DNA of 64,000 nucleotides. Origin: Enterobacter kobei (GTDB lineage Bacteria > Pseudomonadota > Gammaproteobacteria > Enterobacterales > Enterobacteriaceae). The stretch spans positions 1,860,001 through 1,924,000 of the forward strand of contig NZ_AP024590.1 in NCBI RefSeq assembly GCF_018323985.1. The letters are read 5' to 3'. Below, one piece after another: positions 8,449-16,557 of this stretch. The stretch's first letter is position 1. The number at the start of each line of letters is the position of its first letter. Position numbers and translations under genes: made by a program. The notes under the pieces were generated by a model that was not told the origin of the DNA, did no database searches, and was given only the letters and a program-made list of their open reading frames with translations.

Positions 8449-9650
8449 GCTGGCTCCTTAATGGCGACGCGCGCCGCTCGTTTGAAGAAATGTTTTTCCC
8501 AGGCCACCATCAGCAGGAACGCCGCCAGCAGCATGGCGTAGGTGACCAGCAGCCCGCCGAGCGGACCAAAGGTATTAAGCAGGTTAATCTTATCCCAGCT
8601 TGTCGCCAGCGGAGCGGACAAATCGTCCCAGAAATACGCCAGCAGGGTAGAGCCGATCACGTTGCCGAGACCCACCCACCAGTAATGCACCTGACCTTCC
8701 ACCGCGCGGTACATCCAGCCGGTTTCACAGCCGCCCGCCAGGACAATACCAAAGCCAAACAGCAGACCGCCGAGCACCGCATTCGGGCCTGCCCACATGA
8801 TTTTCGGCTCCACGCCTAACTGTACATAGCTGTAAATGCCGATGGCGCTGACCGCCATTCCCAGCACAATGGCTTTTGCCAGATGCGTGCGACCGGTGAT
8901 CCACATATCACGGAACGCCGAGGTAAAGCAGATCTGTGCTCGTTCAATCAATAAACCAAAGCCCACGCCGAACAGCATGGCGAGGCCCAGTTTCGGTTTA
9001 TCCATCGCCGTTAACAGCGCCCAGCCGATCATGCCGATAAACACCAGCATGCCAAGGCGAAAACGACGTCGCGCCTGTTCGGGCTTCTGGGTCAACGGCG
9101 AGGCGCTGGAGACTTTCTGCATTTTTACCGGAATACGGAAGATGGGCAGCAGGGTAACGCGTGCACCAAACCAGGTGCCGACGGCGGTCGCGAGGGCGAA
9201 GAACCAGGCGTGCAAAGAGAACTGCGGAATGCCGGTAAAGAAGGCCGCCAGATTACAGCCCATTGCCAGACGCGCGCCAAACCCGGCAATAATACCGCCG
9301 ACAATCGCCTGTGCGATGCGAATGCGGTTACGCGGCATACGCAGCTTAACGTTGTTCGCCCACAGCGCGGCGGCAAAGCAGCCGCCGAACATGCCGATGA
9401 TCATCATGCCGTCGATACGCGTCAGCGGCGTTCCTTCCAGATGGATCAGCTTGTAGTAACCCCACTCTTCAGCATGCACGCCCATGAGCTGCAACAGCTG
9501 TCCACCCCAGCGGGTGAATTCGCCGGTAACCGCCCAGAAGGTGCCGGTAATGCCGAAATAGTAGGTAGAGAGGATCCCTGCGGCGATAACGGCAGGGGCG
9601 GGAGCCCAGAATTTAATTAACCAGGCTTGTTTGAATTGTTGCCACGACAT
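8445..9650 (-). CDS. yedE: YeeE/YedE-family inner membrane transporter YedE
   Basis: A 401-residue polytopic membrane protein with about ten helices and paired conserved Cys/Gly motifs (GARLAMGCNLAAFF and LAGGCETGWMYR) that mark the YeeE/YedE family. Members of this family import thiosulfate through conserved cysteines, and YedE has been proposed to move sulfur or selenium compounds. The start has AGAGGC upstream. It is co-transcribed with yedF, whose product would be a cytoplasmic acceptor. Confidence 0.92.
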   Translation of the reverse strand: MSWQQFKQAWLIKFWAPAPAVIAAGILSTYYFGITGTFWAVTGEFTRWGGQLLQLMGVHAEEWGYYKLIHLEGTPLTRIDGMMIIGMFGGCFAAALWANNVKLRMPRNRIRIAQAIVGGIIAGFGARLAMGCNLAAFFTGIPQFSLHAWFFALATAVGTWFGARVTLLPIFRIPVKMQKVSSASPLTQKPEQARRRFRLGMLVFIGMIGWALLTAMDKPKLGLAMLFGVGFGLLIERAQICFTSAFRDMWITGRTHLAKAIVLGMAVSAIGIYSYVQLGVEPKIMWAGPNAVLGGLLFGFGIVLAGGCETGWMYRAVEGQVHYWWVGLGNVIGSTLLAYFWDDLSAPLATSWDKINLLNTFGPLGGLLVTYAMLLAAFLLMVAWEKHFFKRAARVAIKEPA

Positions 9651-9833
9651 CTTTGCGCCTCTGAACTCAGAAGGTTTTCAACGAAGACGCGATCCTACAC
9701 GTCCGGACGGGTTTGCAAAGCAGAAAGACCCTTTTATCTGGCAGAGATCAATTTTAGGCGTCATGGGTGAAAGGCTGGCAGGGGCAACGCTTTAATGCCA
9801 CACTGTTTTTTTTCTTCATGAGCAGGATAACAG

Positions 9834-10247
9834 ATGAAAAAAGTAGCAATTTTGGGCGCGCTGCTGGCCCTGACCGGCTGTGTACAGGTGGAAAATTATC
9901 AGGCCGTGGTAAAACATCCGGCCCCGGCGGGGCTGGCGGGCTACTGGCAGTCAAACGGTCCGCAGAGTGCGCTGGTCAGCCCGGAAGCGATGGCCAGCCT
10001 GATCGTCACCCCGGAAGGGGATACGCTGGATTGCCGCCAGTGGCAGCGGGTGATAGCCGTCCCGGGTAAACTGATGCTGAGCGGTGACGATCTGAAAAAC
10101 GTCACCCGTAAGCTGGAAATTTATGGCGTGGAGCGTGACGGCAATCAGCTGGAATATGCGGGCATGATCTTAAAACGCGTCGAGCGCCCGACCAGCGAAT
10201 GCGCCGAAGCGCTGGCGAAAAATCCGCTGCCCTCGCCGTTACCCTGA
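9834..10247 (+). CDS. yedD: Lipoprotein YedD
   Basis: A 137-residue predicted outer-membrane or periplasmic lipoprotein. The N-terminus MKKVAILGALLALTGC ends in a clean lipobox (LTGC), giving lipidated Cys16. The rest is a small soluble beta-rich domain with no known activity. It stands alone between yedE (divergent) and amyA (convergent), as in E. coli. Confidence 0.9.
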   Translation: MKKVAILGALLALTGCVQVENYQAVVKHPAPAGLAGYWQSNGPQSALVSPEAMASLIVTPEGDTLDCRQWQRVIAVPGKLMLSGDDLKNVTRKLEIYGVERDGNQLEYAGMILKRVERPTSECAEALAKNPLPSPLP

Positions 10248-10252
10248 CTGAC

Positions 10253-10282
10253 CGGGCAGAGGGGCGGTTCCCGCTCTGCCCG
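10253..10282. terminator. Terminator between yedD and amyA
   Basis: A 9-bp stem (CGGGCAGAG with CTCTGCCCG) followed on the plus strand by CTGTTTTA. It sits between the convergent yedD and amyA stops. Confidence 0.7.
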
Positions 10283-10287
10283 CTGTT

Positions 10288-11775
10288 TTACGCCGCCTCG
10301 TCGATGACCCACACGCTCACGCTGCCGCCGTTACAGGTGAAGGTGCCTTCGCCCAGTTCGTTGGTGGATACCGTTTCCTCACGGTTGCCAAGAAAATCAC
10401 GCCATACTTTGTTGCCATAATTATCGCCGAGACTCAGGGTTTTTTCGCCGTCATCCCCGTTGGAGAGCACCACCACGCAACCGGGTTCCTCCAGCGTGCC
10501 GCTGCGGCTGAAGGCTATACAGTTCGGGTGATCAAACCAGAGCGTCTGCACGCCGTGGGCAAAACGCTGGCGGGCGAGGATCAACTGGTCAAGCTGGTGG
10601 ATGATCGGCATATCGACGTGATGCACCTCACCGTCACCGCCGGTGTCGTCATAGCTTGCGCCATACAGATCCGGATAAAACACCGAGGGCACGCCGTTTT
10701 CCCGCAGCAGGATCAGCGCATAGGCGAGGGGCTTAAACCAGGCTTCCACCGGGGCTTCCAGCGCCTGTAACGGCTGCGTATCGTGGTTAGCGACCAGCGT
10801 CACGGCATGAAAGGGATCGGCTTCCACCAGCGTACCGGTGAAGATCTGGCTCATGTCGTAGTGGCTGCCCTGTAACGAGGCTTCGTGGAATTTCATATGC
10901 AGCGGGGCGTCGAACAGCATCGTTTTGCCGTCCACCTGATCGATATACTGCTTCAGCTTGTCGACTTCGTGGGACCAGTATTCTGCCACGATAAACAGCG
11001 GCTGCGGCGCAACGTCCTGCACATGCTCGATCCACTCTTTATAGAACCAGGCCGGGATATGTTTTACCGCGTCGAGGCGAAAACCCTGGCAGCCAGTCTG
11101 CTCCATGACCCAGCGCGCCCAGTATTTGATCTCTTCCGCCACTGCGGTGTTACGAAAATCAATGTTCGCCCCCATCAGGTAGTCAAAGTTCCCCAGTTCA
11201 TCATCCACCTGATGGTTCCAGCCGTCGCCGGTATAGTCATTGACGATTTTGAAGACGCCGTCTTCGTCAGGATTTTCGATATGATCGATGCCGCTGAAGC
11301 ATTTATAGTCCCAGACAAAGCGTGAATACTCGCCGTTACGCACCGGGAAGCTGTAGCGCGTCCAGGCTTCGCATTGAATGACGTCCTCGTCGATTTGCGT
11401 GCGATCCTGCTCATTTACCCGGTTGACGTGAATGGACTCTTTTTCATCGGCACCCATTTTGTGGTTCACCACCACGTCCATCAATACCGCAATGTCGTTT
11501 TCCCGCAGGGCGGCAATCGCTGCCAGCAGTTGCGCCTTGTCACCGTATTTGGTAGCGACGCTGCCTTTCTGGTCAAACTCGCCCAGATCGAACAGGTCAT
11601 AGGTGTCATAGCCCACGGAATAACCGCCCGATGCGCCTTTAGACGCCGGGGGAAGCCAGACCATATTGATGCCGATGTCATTGAAACCTGAAGCGCGTTC
11701 GGCGATTTCCGGCCAGAGTTTTCCGCCGTCAGGGTAATACCAGTGAAAGCACTGCAATAAGGTGGGGTTTTTCAT
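10288..11775 (-). CDS. amyA: Cytoplasmic alpha-amylase AmyA
   Basis: A 495-residue GH13 enzyme without a signal peptide that cuts internal alpha-1,4 bonds of maltodextrins in the cytoplasm. The four GH13 signatures are present: [19 protein letters not shown] with the nucleophile Asp near residue 234, FIVAEYW with the acid/base Glu near 265, and VANHDTQ near 330. The usual Arg two residues before the nucleophile is there. Length equals the E. coli enzyme. It is a single-gene unit read towards yedD. Confidence 0.95.
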   Translation of the reverse strand: MKNPTLLQCFHWYYPDGGKLWPEIAERASGFNDIGINMVWLPPASKGASGGYSVGYDTYDLFDLGEFDQKGSVATKYGDKAQLLAAIAALRENDIAVLMDVVVNHKMGADEKESIHVNRVNEQDRTQIDEDVIQCEAWTRYSFPVRNGEYSRFVWDYKCFSGIDHIENPDEDGVFKIVNDYTGDGWNHQVDDELGNFDYLMGANIDFRNTAVAEEIKYWARWVMEQTGCQGFRLDAVKHIPAWFYKEWIEHVQDVAPQPLFIVAEYWSHEVDKLKQYIDQVDGKTMLFDAPLHMKFHEASLQGSHYDMSQIFTGTLVEADPFHAVTLVANHDTQPLQALEAPVEAWFKPLAYALILLRENGVPSVFYPDLYGASYDDTGGDGEVHHVDMPIIHQLDQLILARQRFAHGVQTLWFDHPNCIAFSRSGTLEEPGCVVVLSNGDDGEKTLSLGDNYGNKVWRDFLGNREETVSTNELGEGTFTCNGGSVSVWVIDEAA

Positions 11776-11877
11776 CTTCCATGCTCCGAAATGGGGATCA
11801 ACGAAGTATGGGTGAAATTCAAAAAATGACGCGGGTGTAGTTTATAAAAAACGCCACCCGCCGATCAGAAGCGAGGC

Positions 11878-12237
11878 TTACAGCTCGCTCGGGAAAAGAA
11901 TATTACCAGAAAGGCGTCCATATGCTGAATTCAGGTTATGTTGACGGGAGGTTTGCCCCACCAGCGTCCGCAGCTCTTCCATGCGCTGATGTAACAGGGT
12001 TTTTAACTCAACTTCATTATCCAGGATCTGCTTGAGCAGCGGGCGAACCTGTGCCTGGACGGCTGTCGCCACGTCGCCGGTATCCTGAAATTGTGTCAGT
12101 TTTTCCACTGCCGCAATGTAGTTAAGTTCATGTTCTATCAGATCGTCCCAGCGGCCTTCTCGTGCGAGATTAAGCATACTGCAACTGGCCATGAGCAACT
12201 GCTGATAGTGGTGGAGCAACCCGACATTGGCTTCCAT
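11878..12237 (-). CDS. fliT: Flagellar export chaperone and FlhDC antagonist FliT
   Basis: A 119-residue helical protein. FliT binds the cap protein FliD for export and, when free, binds FlhC to lower class 2 flagellar transcription. The start codon shares one base with the fliS stop, so translation is coupled. The sequence MEANVGLLHHYQQLL and the amphipathic helices fit the family. It is the last gene of the fliDST operon. Confidence 0.92.
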   Translation of the reverse strand: MEANVGLLHHYQQLLMASCSMLNLAREGRWDDLIEHELNYIAAVEKLTQFQDTGDVATAVQAQVRPLLKQILDNEVELKTLLHQRMEELRTLVGQTSRQHNLNSAYGRLSGNILFPSEL

Positions 12238-12647
12238 TAGAAAGACTCTCGCGCATTAGGATTATTGGGACCAATTTCTTTCCAGGCGTCCGCAATATTG
12301 TTGAGCAAAATTGTGACTTCCTCAATGGCGCTGACGTCATTGTGCAGATTGGCGTGTAAAAGACGTCGTGTCATGTAGTCATACAGGCTATCCAGGTTTG
12401 CGGAGAGATCACCACCGACATCGTGATTGAGTCCCGCGCGCAAACCATTGGTAATGATATTGATGGCCTTGGACAGCGCTTGTCCTTTACCGGGAATATC
12501 TCCCTGCTCAATCAAAATGGCCGCTTTTTTCATGGCGCTTAACGCGCCGTCAAACAGCAGGACCACAAGTTGATGGGGGCTGGCGCTCAGGACGGCGCTT
12601 TCCACGCCGACCGTTGCATAAGCCTGAATTCCCGATTTTGTATACAT
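12237..12647 (-). CDS. fliS: Flagellin export chaperone FliS
   Basis: The frame opens at 12659 but the start at 12647 (MYTKSGIQAYATVGVESAVL) matches E. coli FliS and has GAGG six bases upstream, giving 136 residues. FliS wraps the C-terminal helix of flagellin in the cytoplasm, stops it from polymerising and delivers it to FlhA. The invariant ASPHQLVVLLFDGAL helix is present. It sits 20 bases after fliD and overlaps fliT by one base. It must serve both fliC products, whose C-termini are identical. Confidence 0.94.
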   Translation of the reverse strand: MYTKSGIQAYATVGVESAVLSASPHQLVVLLFDGALSAMKKAAILIEQGDIPGKGQALSKAINIITNGLRAGLNHDVGGDLSANLDSLYDYMTRRLLHANLHNDVSAIEEVTILLNNIADAWKEIGPNNPNARESF

Positions 12648-12667
12648 AGCAAACCTCAATAAATAAC

Positions 12668-14080
12668 TTATGAATTCATCGCGTTAAATTGCTGAGTCAG
12701 GTAGCTACCGGTGGATTCCATTGAGGAAACCAGTTTACTCAGCGCGGTAAACTGCGATTTGTACTGTGCCATGGTGGCCGTGATCTGCGCAGTCACACGA
12801 ACTTTTTGCTCATCTAACTGCTTGAGCGTTTTGTTGATACCGGCGGTGGCGTTTTGCAGCGAACCATCGGTGCCGAGAATGCTTTTCAGCAGGTCACTGT
12901 TCTGGGTCGCAAAACCGGTGGTTTTGCCATCGCCGGACAGGAAGCTGATCACATCGGCAGGTTTTTCGTTCAGCGCCTTATCAAGCTTGGTGCTGTCAAC
13001 TTTCAGCTTGCCGTTAATATCCTGTGTGATCCCAAGCTGCGAAAGGGTCGACAGGGTGCCGTCGTTGCTCTGGGAACTGGTCAGCATGGAGCGCAGACGC
13101 GTCTGGATATTACGCAGCGTACCGTCGCCTAACAGGTCGCCATTGCTGGAGTCCTGACCGGTGGTGGTGCCTTTATCGACAGCTGTATATTTGGTCTGGC
13201 TGCCGATAGTGGTCTGCAGCGAGTTATAGGCATCAACGAACGCATTAATGGCTGCGGTCATTGGCGCGTTATCTTTAACGACCGTCAGGGTTTCCGGGCT
13301 GCCGGTAGTGAGTTTCGTCAGATTCAGCGTCACGCCTTCCGGCGCATCGGTAATGCTGTTGCTGCTGCGGGTGATCTCAATACCGTTAATCTTAACTTTG
13401 GCATCGGCCGCGGCAACCTGCTGCGTCATATTGCTTGGGTTAGTGCCGGTAGCATCATAACCAATGTATTTCGCCAGCTCGCTGTCATTGGTGGTGACGG
13501 TCATGGCATTTTTCGTGCCGCTGTCGCGGGAGGTCAGCGACAGGTAATAGCTGTTATCGTCCGCTTTAATAATGCTGGCGGTAACGCTGCCCTGTTTGGC
13601 GTTGATCGCATCACGTACATCCGCGAGGCTGGTTTTATCCGCCGCGAGCGTTACCGTTAGCGGATCTTTCTGGCCCGGCTGCGCAATGGTAATGGTGCGT
13701 GAGGCGAGGCTGGCATCACCCAGGTCGGTATCTTTACTCGCCACTTTCGGGCTGAGCAGCGACTGGGAGGCGGCAAGCGCCGTTACTTCTACGGAGTAGG
13801 TACCCGCCGAGGCGTTGTTAGACAGCGCGGCGCTGAACGCGGTGTTCGTGCTGGTGACTTTGGCCGAGGCGATAGCCGAGGTGTTTTTCAGCGCGTCGGA
13901 AGCCGTCTGCAGTTTAGTCAGCGCGGTTTGCACCACATTCCATGCGGTCAGCTTTGCCTTATAAGAGGTCTGCTGCGACGTAATCGGGGATAACTTTGTC
14001 TGTTCGGCGGTTTCCAGGTTGGTATATAAGGTATCCAGATTCAGGCTGGTGCCTGCGCCAAGTGAGCTTATCGATGCCAT
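12668..14080 (-). CDS. fliD: Flagellar filament cap protein FliD (HAP2)
   Basis: A 470-residue protein that forms the pentameric cap under which flagellin folds. The N-terminal (about 10 to 110) and C-terminal (about 400 to 470) helical regions are conserved HAP2 domains, with a variable beta-rich middle. The ribosome site AAGGATGA precedes the ATG. A sigma-28 promoter lies about 40 bp upstream on the minus strand, divergent from fliC. The length is close to the E. coli protein (468). Confidence 0.95.
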   Translation of the reverse strand: MASISSLGAGTSLNLDTLYTNLETAEQTKLSPITSQQTSYKAKLTAWNVVQTALTKLQTASDALKNTSAIASAKVTSTNTAFSAALSNNASAGTYSVEVTALAASQSLLSPKVASKDTDLGDASLASRTITIAQPGQKDPLTVTLAADKTSLADVRDAINAKQGSVTASIIKADDNSYYLSLTSRDSGTKNAMTVTTNDSELAKYIGYDATGTNPSNMTQQVAAADAKVKINGIEITRSSNSITDAPEGVTLNLTKLTTGSPETLTVVKDNAPMTAAINAFVDAYNSLQTTIGSQTKYTAVDKGTTTGQDSSNGDLLGDGTLRNIQTRLRSMLTSSQSNDGTLSTLSQLGITQDINGKLKVDSTKLDKALNEKPADVISFLSGDGKTTGFATQNSDLLKSILGTDGSLQNATAGINKTLKQLDEQKVRVTAQITATMAQYKSQFTALSKLVSSMESTGSYLTQQFNAMNS

Positions 14081-14118
14081 TGATTCATCCTTTCTTATTT
14101 AGACAATCACTGGATGGT

Positions 14119-14145
14119 CTATCGGCAGCGACAGCAAAAAGATTA
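14119..14145 (-). promoter_or_regulatory. Sigma-28 (FliA) promoter of fliDST
   Basis: Read on the minus strand: TAATCTTT, 11-base spacer, GCCGATAG. This matches the FliA consensus TAAAGTTT-N11-GCCGATAA well, with exact spacing. Confidence 0.75.
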
Positions 14146-14227
14146 GAGTCTTTTAAAAAAAACAATGGCGGAATAAAGCACCTCATTAACCAGCAGTTTG
14201 CGCCTTTAAAAAAATGATCTTTTTTTC

Positions 14228-14254
14228 TAAAGGTTGGGAAGGAGCTGTCGATAA
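14228..14254 (+). promoter_or_regulatory. Sigma-28 (FliA) promoter of the first fliC
   Basis: TAAAGGTT, an 11-base spacer and GTCGATAA match the FliA consensus closely. It lies 69 bp upstream of the first fliC start. The spacer and flanks are unlike those of the second fliC promoter. Confidence 0.9.
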
Positions 14255-14322
14255 TCAGGTTAACGGTGAGAAAACCGTAGGCGGAAGCCTGAATCTGATA
14301 ACTTTTTCAAAGGAATACCATC

Positions 14323-15270
14323 ATGGCTGTTATCAATACTAACACCTTGTCGCTGATGACTCAGAACAACCTGACTAAATCTCAGTCTTCTCTGGGCTCC
14401 GCGATCGAACGTCTGTCTTCTGGCCTGCGTATCAACAGCGCAAAAGATGATGCTGCTGGTCAGGCGATTGCAAACCGCTTCACCTCTAACATCAACGGCC
14501 TGACCGTTGCTGCCCGTAATGCCAACGACGGTATTTCTCTGGCGCAGACCGCTGAAGGCGCACTGAGCGAAATCAACAACAACCTGCAGCGTGTCCGTGA
14601 CCTGACCGTTCAGGCGCAGAACAGCTCTAACTCCGCATCTGATATCGATTCCATTCAGTCTGAAGTTAACGAGCGCATGAAAGAGATCGATCGTGTTACA
14701 ACACAAACCGATTTCAATGGCCAGAAAATCCTGAATAACAGTGCTGCCACTGCTAAGAGTTATGATTTCCAGGTCGGTTCTAAAGATGATGAAACTATCA
14801 GCATTTCTATCAATAGTGCCGCTGGCTGGAATCTGGCATCCGCAAGTGGTTCCACTACTACAGCGCCGGCAGCAGGTGTCTATAAAAACACTGCAACAGC
14901 TTCGACACTGGCTCAAGTTGCTGGTGATGCCCGTAAAGTTAATGCAATTGGGTTTGACGTTATCTCTGGTAAAGTGACCGGTGCGACAGTAGGCACGGGT
15001 AGTCCTCTTAAAGACATCGATGAAGCGATTAAAGCGGTCGATACTCAGCGTAGCTCATTAGGCGCATCCCAGAACCGTTTCGAGTCCACCATCACTAACC
15101 TGAACAACACCGTGAGCAACCTGTCAGCTGCCCGCAGCCGTATTCAGGACTCCGATTACGCAACTGAAGTTTCCAACATGTCCCGCGCGCAGATCCTGCA
15201 GCAGGCTGGTTCTTCTGTACTGGCTCAGGCCAACCAGGTTCCGCAGACCATGCTGTCCCTGCTGCGTTAA
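14323..15270 (+). CDS. fliC: Flagellin FliC, first copy
   Basis: A 315-residue flagellin. The N-terminal (1 to about 175) and C-terminal (about 235 to 315) D0/D1 helices are highly conserved, with [24 protein letters not shown] near the start (given here only in part as a landmark) and [12 protein letters not shown] near the end. The central surface domain is only about 60 residues, so the filament lacks the large D2/D3 found in most E. coli flagellins. It differs from the second copy only at residues 222 (Thr) and 225 (Thr). It has its own sigma-28 promoter and its own terminator. Confidence 0.95.
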   Translation: MAVINTNTLSLMTQNNLTKSQSSLGSAIERLSSGLRINSAKDDAAGQAIANRFTSNINGLTVAARNANDGISLAQTAEGALSEINNNLQRVRDLTVQAQNSSNSASDIDSIQSEVNERMKEIDRVTTQTDFNGQKILNNSAATAKSYDFQVGSKDDETISISINSAAGWNLASASGSTTTAPAAGVYKNTATASTLAQVAGDARKVNAIGFDVISGKVTGATVGTGSPLKDIDEAIKAVDTQRSSLGASQNRFESTITNLNNTVSNLSAARSRIQDSDYATEVSNMSRAQILQQAGSSVLAQANQVPQTMLSLLR

Positions 15271-15290
15271 TCCGCAATTTCGTTTTACTA

Positions 15291-15319
15291 AAAGGCGCCG
15301 TTTATCGGCGCTTTTTTTT
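15291..15319 (+). terminator. Rho-independent terminator of the first fliC
   Basis: A GC-rich stem (GCGCCG with CGGCGC, extended by A-T pairs) is followed by eight T residues. It isolates the first fliC from the second. Confidence 0.9.
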
Positions 15320-15363
15320 ATTTGTCTCGCACAGAAATAATCAAAATAAATCGACGTAAAGGC

Positions 15364-15390
15364 TAAAGCTTCTGTATCACGTGTCGATAA
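15364..15390 (+). promoter_or_regulatory. Sigma-28 (FliA) promoter of the second fliC
   Basis: TAAAGCTT, an 11-base spacer and GTCGATAA match the FliA consensus. It lies 74 bp before the second fliC start. Both flagellin genes therefore look independently transcribed by FliA. Confidence 0.9.
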
Positions 15391-15463
15391 CATTATTGAA
15401 GGCGATGAGGCCATTGGGCACATGCCGAAATAGCATTAACACTATTAATTAAGGATAAATACC

Positions 15464-16411
15464 ATGGCAGTGATCAACACTAATACCTTGTCGCTGATGA
15501 CTCAGAACAACCTGACTAAATCTCAGTCTTCTCTGGGCTCTGCGATCGAACGTCTGTCTTCTGGCCTGCGTATCAACAGCGCAAAAGATGATGCTGCTGG
15601 TCAGGCGATTGCAAACCGCTTCACCTCTAACATCAACGGCCTGACCGTTGCTGCCCGTAATGCCAACGACGGTATTTCTCTGGCGCAGACCGCTGAAGGC
15701 GCACTGAGCGAAATCAACAACAACCTGCAGCGTGTCCGTGACCTGACCGTTCAGGCGCAGAACAGCTCTAACTCCGCATCTGATATCGATTCCATTCAGT
15801 CTGAAGTTAACGAGCGCATGAAAGAGATCGATCGTGTTACAACACAAACCGATTTCAATGGCCAGAAAATCCTGAATAACAGTGCTGCCACTGCTAAGAG
15901 TTATGATTTCCAGGTCGGTTCTAAAGATGATGAAACTATCAGCATTTCTATCAATAGTGCCGCTGGCTGGAATCTGGCATCCGCAAGTGGTTCCACTACT
16001 ACAGCGCCGGCAGCAGGTGTCTATAAAAACACTGCAACAGCTTCGACACTGGCTCAAGTTGCTGGTGATGCCCGTAAAGTTAATGCAATTGGGTTTGACG
16101 TTATCTCTGGTAAAGTGACCGGTGCGGCAGTAGGCGGGGGTAGTCCTCTTAAAGACATCGATGAAGCGATTAAAGCGGTCGATACTCAGCGTAGCTCATT
16201 AGGTGCATCCCAGAACCGTTTCGAGTCCACCATCACTAACCTGAACAACACCGTGAGCAACCTGTCAGCTGCCCGCAGCCGTATTCAGGACTCCGATTAC
16301 GCAACTGAAGTTTCCAACATGTCCCGCGCGCAGATCCTGCAGCAGGCTGGTTCTTCTGTACTGGCTCAGGCCAACCAGGTTCCGCAGACCATGCTGTCCC
16401 TGCTGCGATAG
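15464..16411 (+). CDS. fliC: Flagellin FliC, second copy
   Basis: A 315-residue flagellin that is identical to the upstream copy except for Ala222 and Gly225 in place of two Thr. The first eight codons use different synonymous codons, and promoter, leader and 3' flank are unrelated, yet the body shows only about five base differences. This pattern fits an old duplication kept identical by gene conversion. A strong terminator follows, and the next gene downstream is a putative protein O-glycosyltransferase. No phase-switch (invertible segment or hin-like recombinase) is visible near it. Confidence 0.95.
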   Translation: MAVINTNTLSLMTQNNLTKSQSSLGSAIERLSSGLRINSAKDDAAGQAIANRFTSNINGLTVAARNANDGISLAQTAEGALSEINNNLQRVRDLTVQAQNSSNSASDIDSIQSEVNERMKEIDRVTTQTDFNGQKILNNSAATAKSYDFQVGSKDDETISISINSAAGWNLASASGSTTTAPAAGVYKNTATASTLAQVAGDARKVNAIGFDVISGKVTGAAVGGGSPLKDIDEAIKAVDTQRSSLGASQNRFESTITNLNNTVSNLSAARSRIQDSDYATEVSNMSRAQILQQAGSSVLAQANQVPQTMLSLLR

Positions 16412-16445
16412 TTCGTACGGTTCTATCTGTACAAATAGCACAAAA

Positions 16446-16477
16446 AATAACGGGTATTTCACCCGTTATTTTTTTTA
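16446..16477 (+). terminator. Rho-independent terminator of the second fliC
   Basis: A 10-bp stem (AATAACGGGT with ACCCGTTATT), loop ATTTC and a run of T residues. It separates fliC from the glycosyltransferase gene, which should thus have its own promoter. Confidence 0.92.
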
Positions 16478-16557
16478 TCTTTTTTTATACTGGCTTCTTA
16501 TAAAGACATACGAAATTTTATGTATGTTCAAGTTTTTATCATAAAAGAAGCGCTGAG

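Larger units (their letters stand above)
14347..16409 (+). repeat. Tandem duplication of the fliC coding region
   Basis: Bases 14347 to about 15267 and 15488 to about 16408 are a direct repeat with an offset of 1,141 bp. I count about five differences inside it: one synonymous near 14400, three bases at codons 222 and 225, and one synonymous near 15063. The flanks are not repeated. Confidence 0.9.

Noticed and set aside
8836..9456. 206-codon plus-strand frame opposite yedE
   Set aside because: Shadow of yedE in GC-rich DNA; basic, low-complexity product and no start signal.
14260..16057. Long antisense open frames (over 200 codons) opposite both fliC genes
   Set aside because: They mirror the codon bias of fliC, appear twice only because the gene is duplicated, and have no ribosome site or family match.
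16490..16557. Sigma-28 promoter for the glycosyltransferase gene
   Set aside because: A TAAAGACA stretch is present, but no GCCGATAA-like element lies 11 bases downstream. The promoter type is unresolved.
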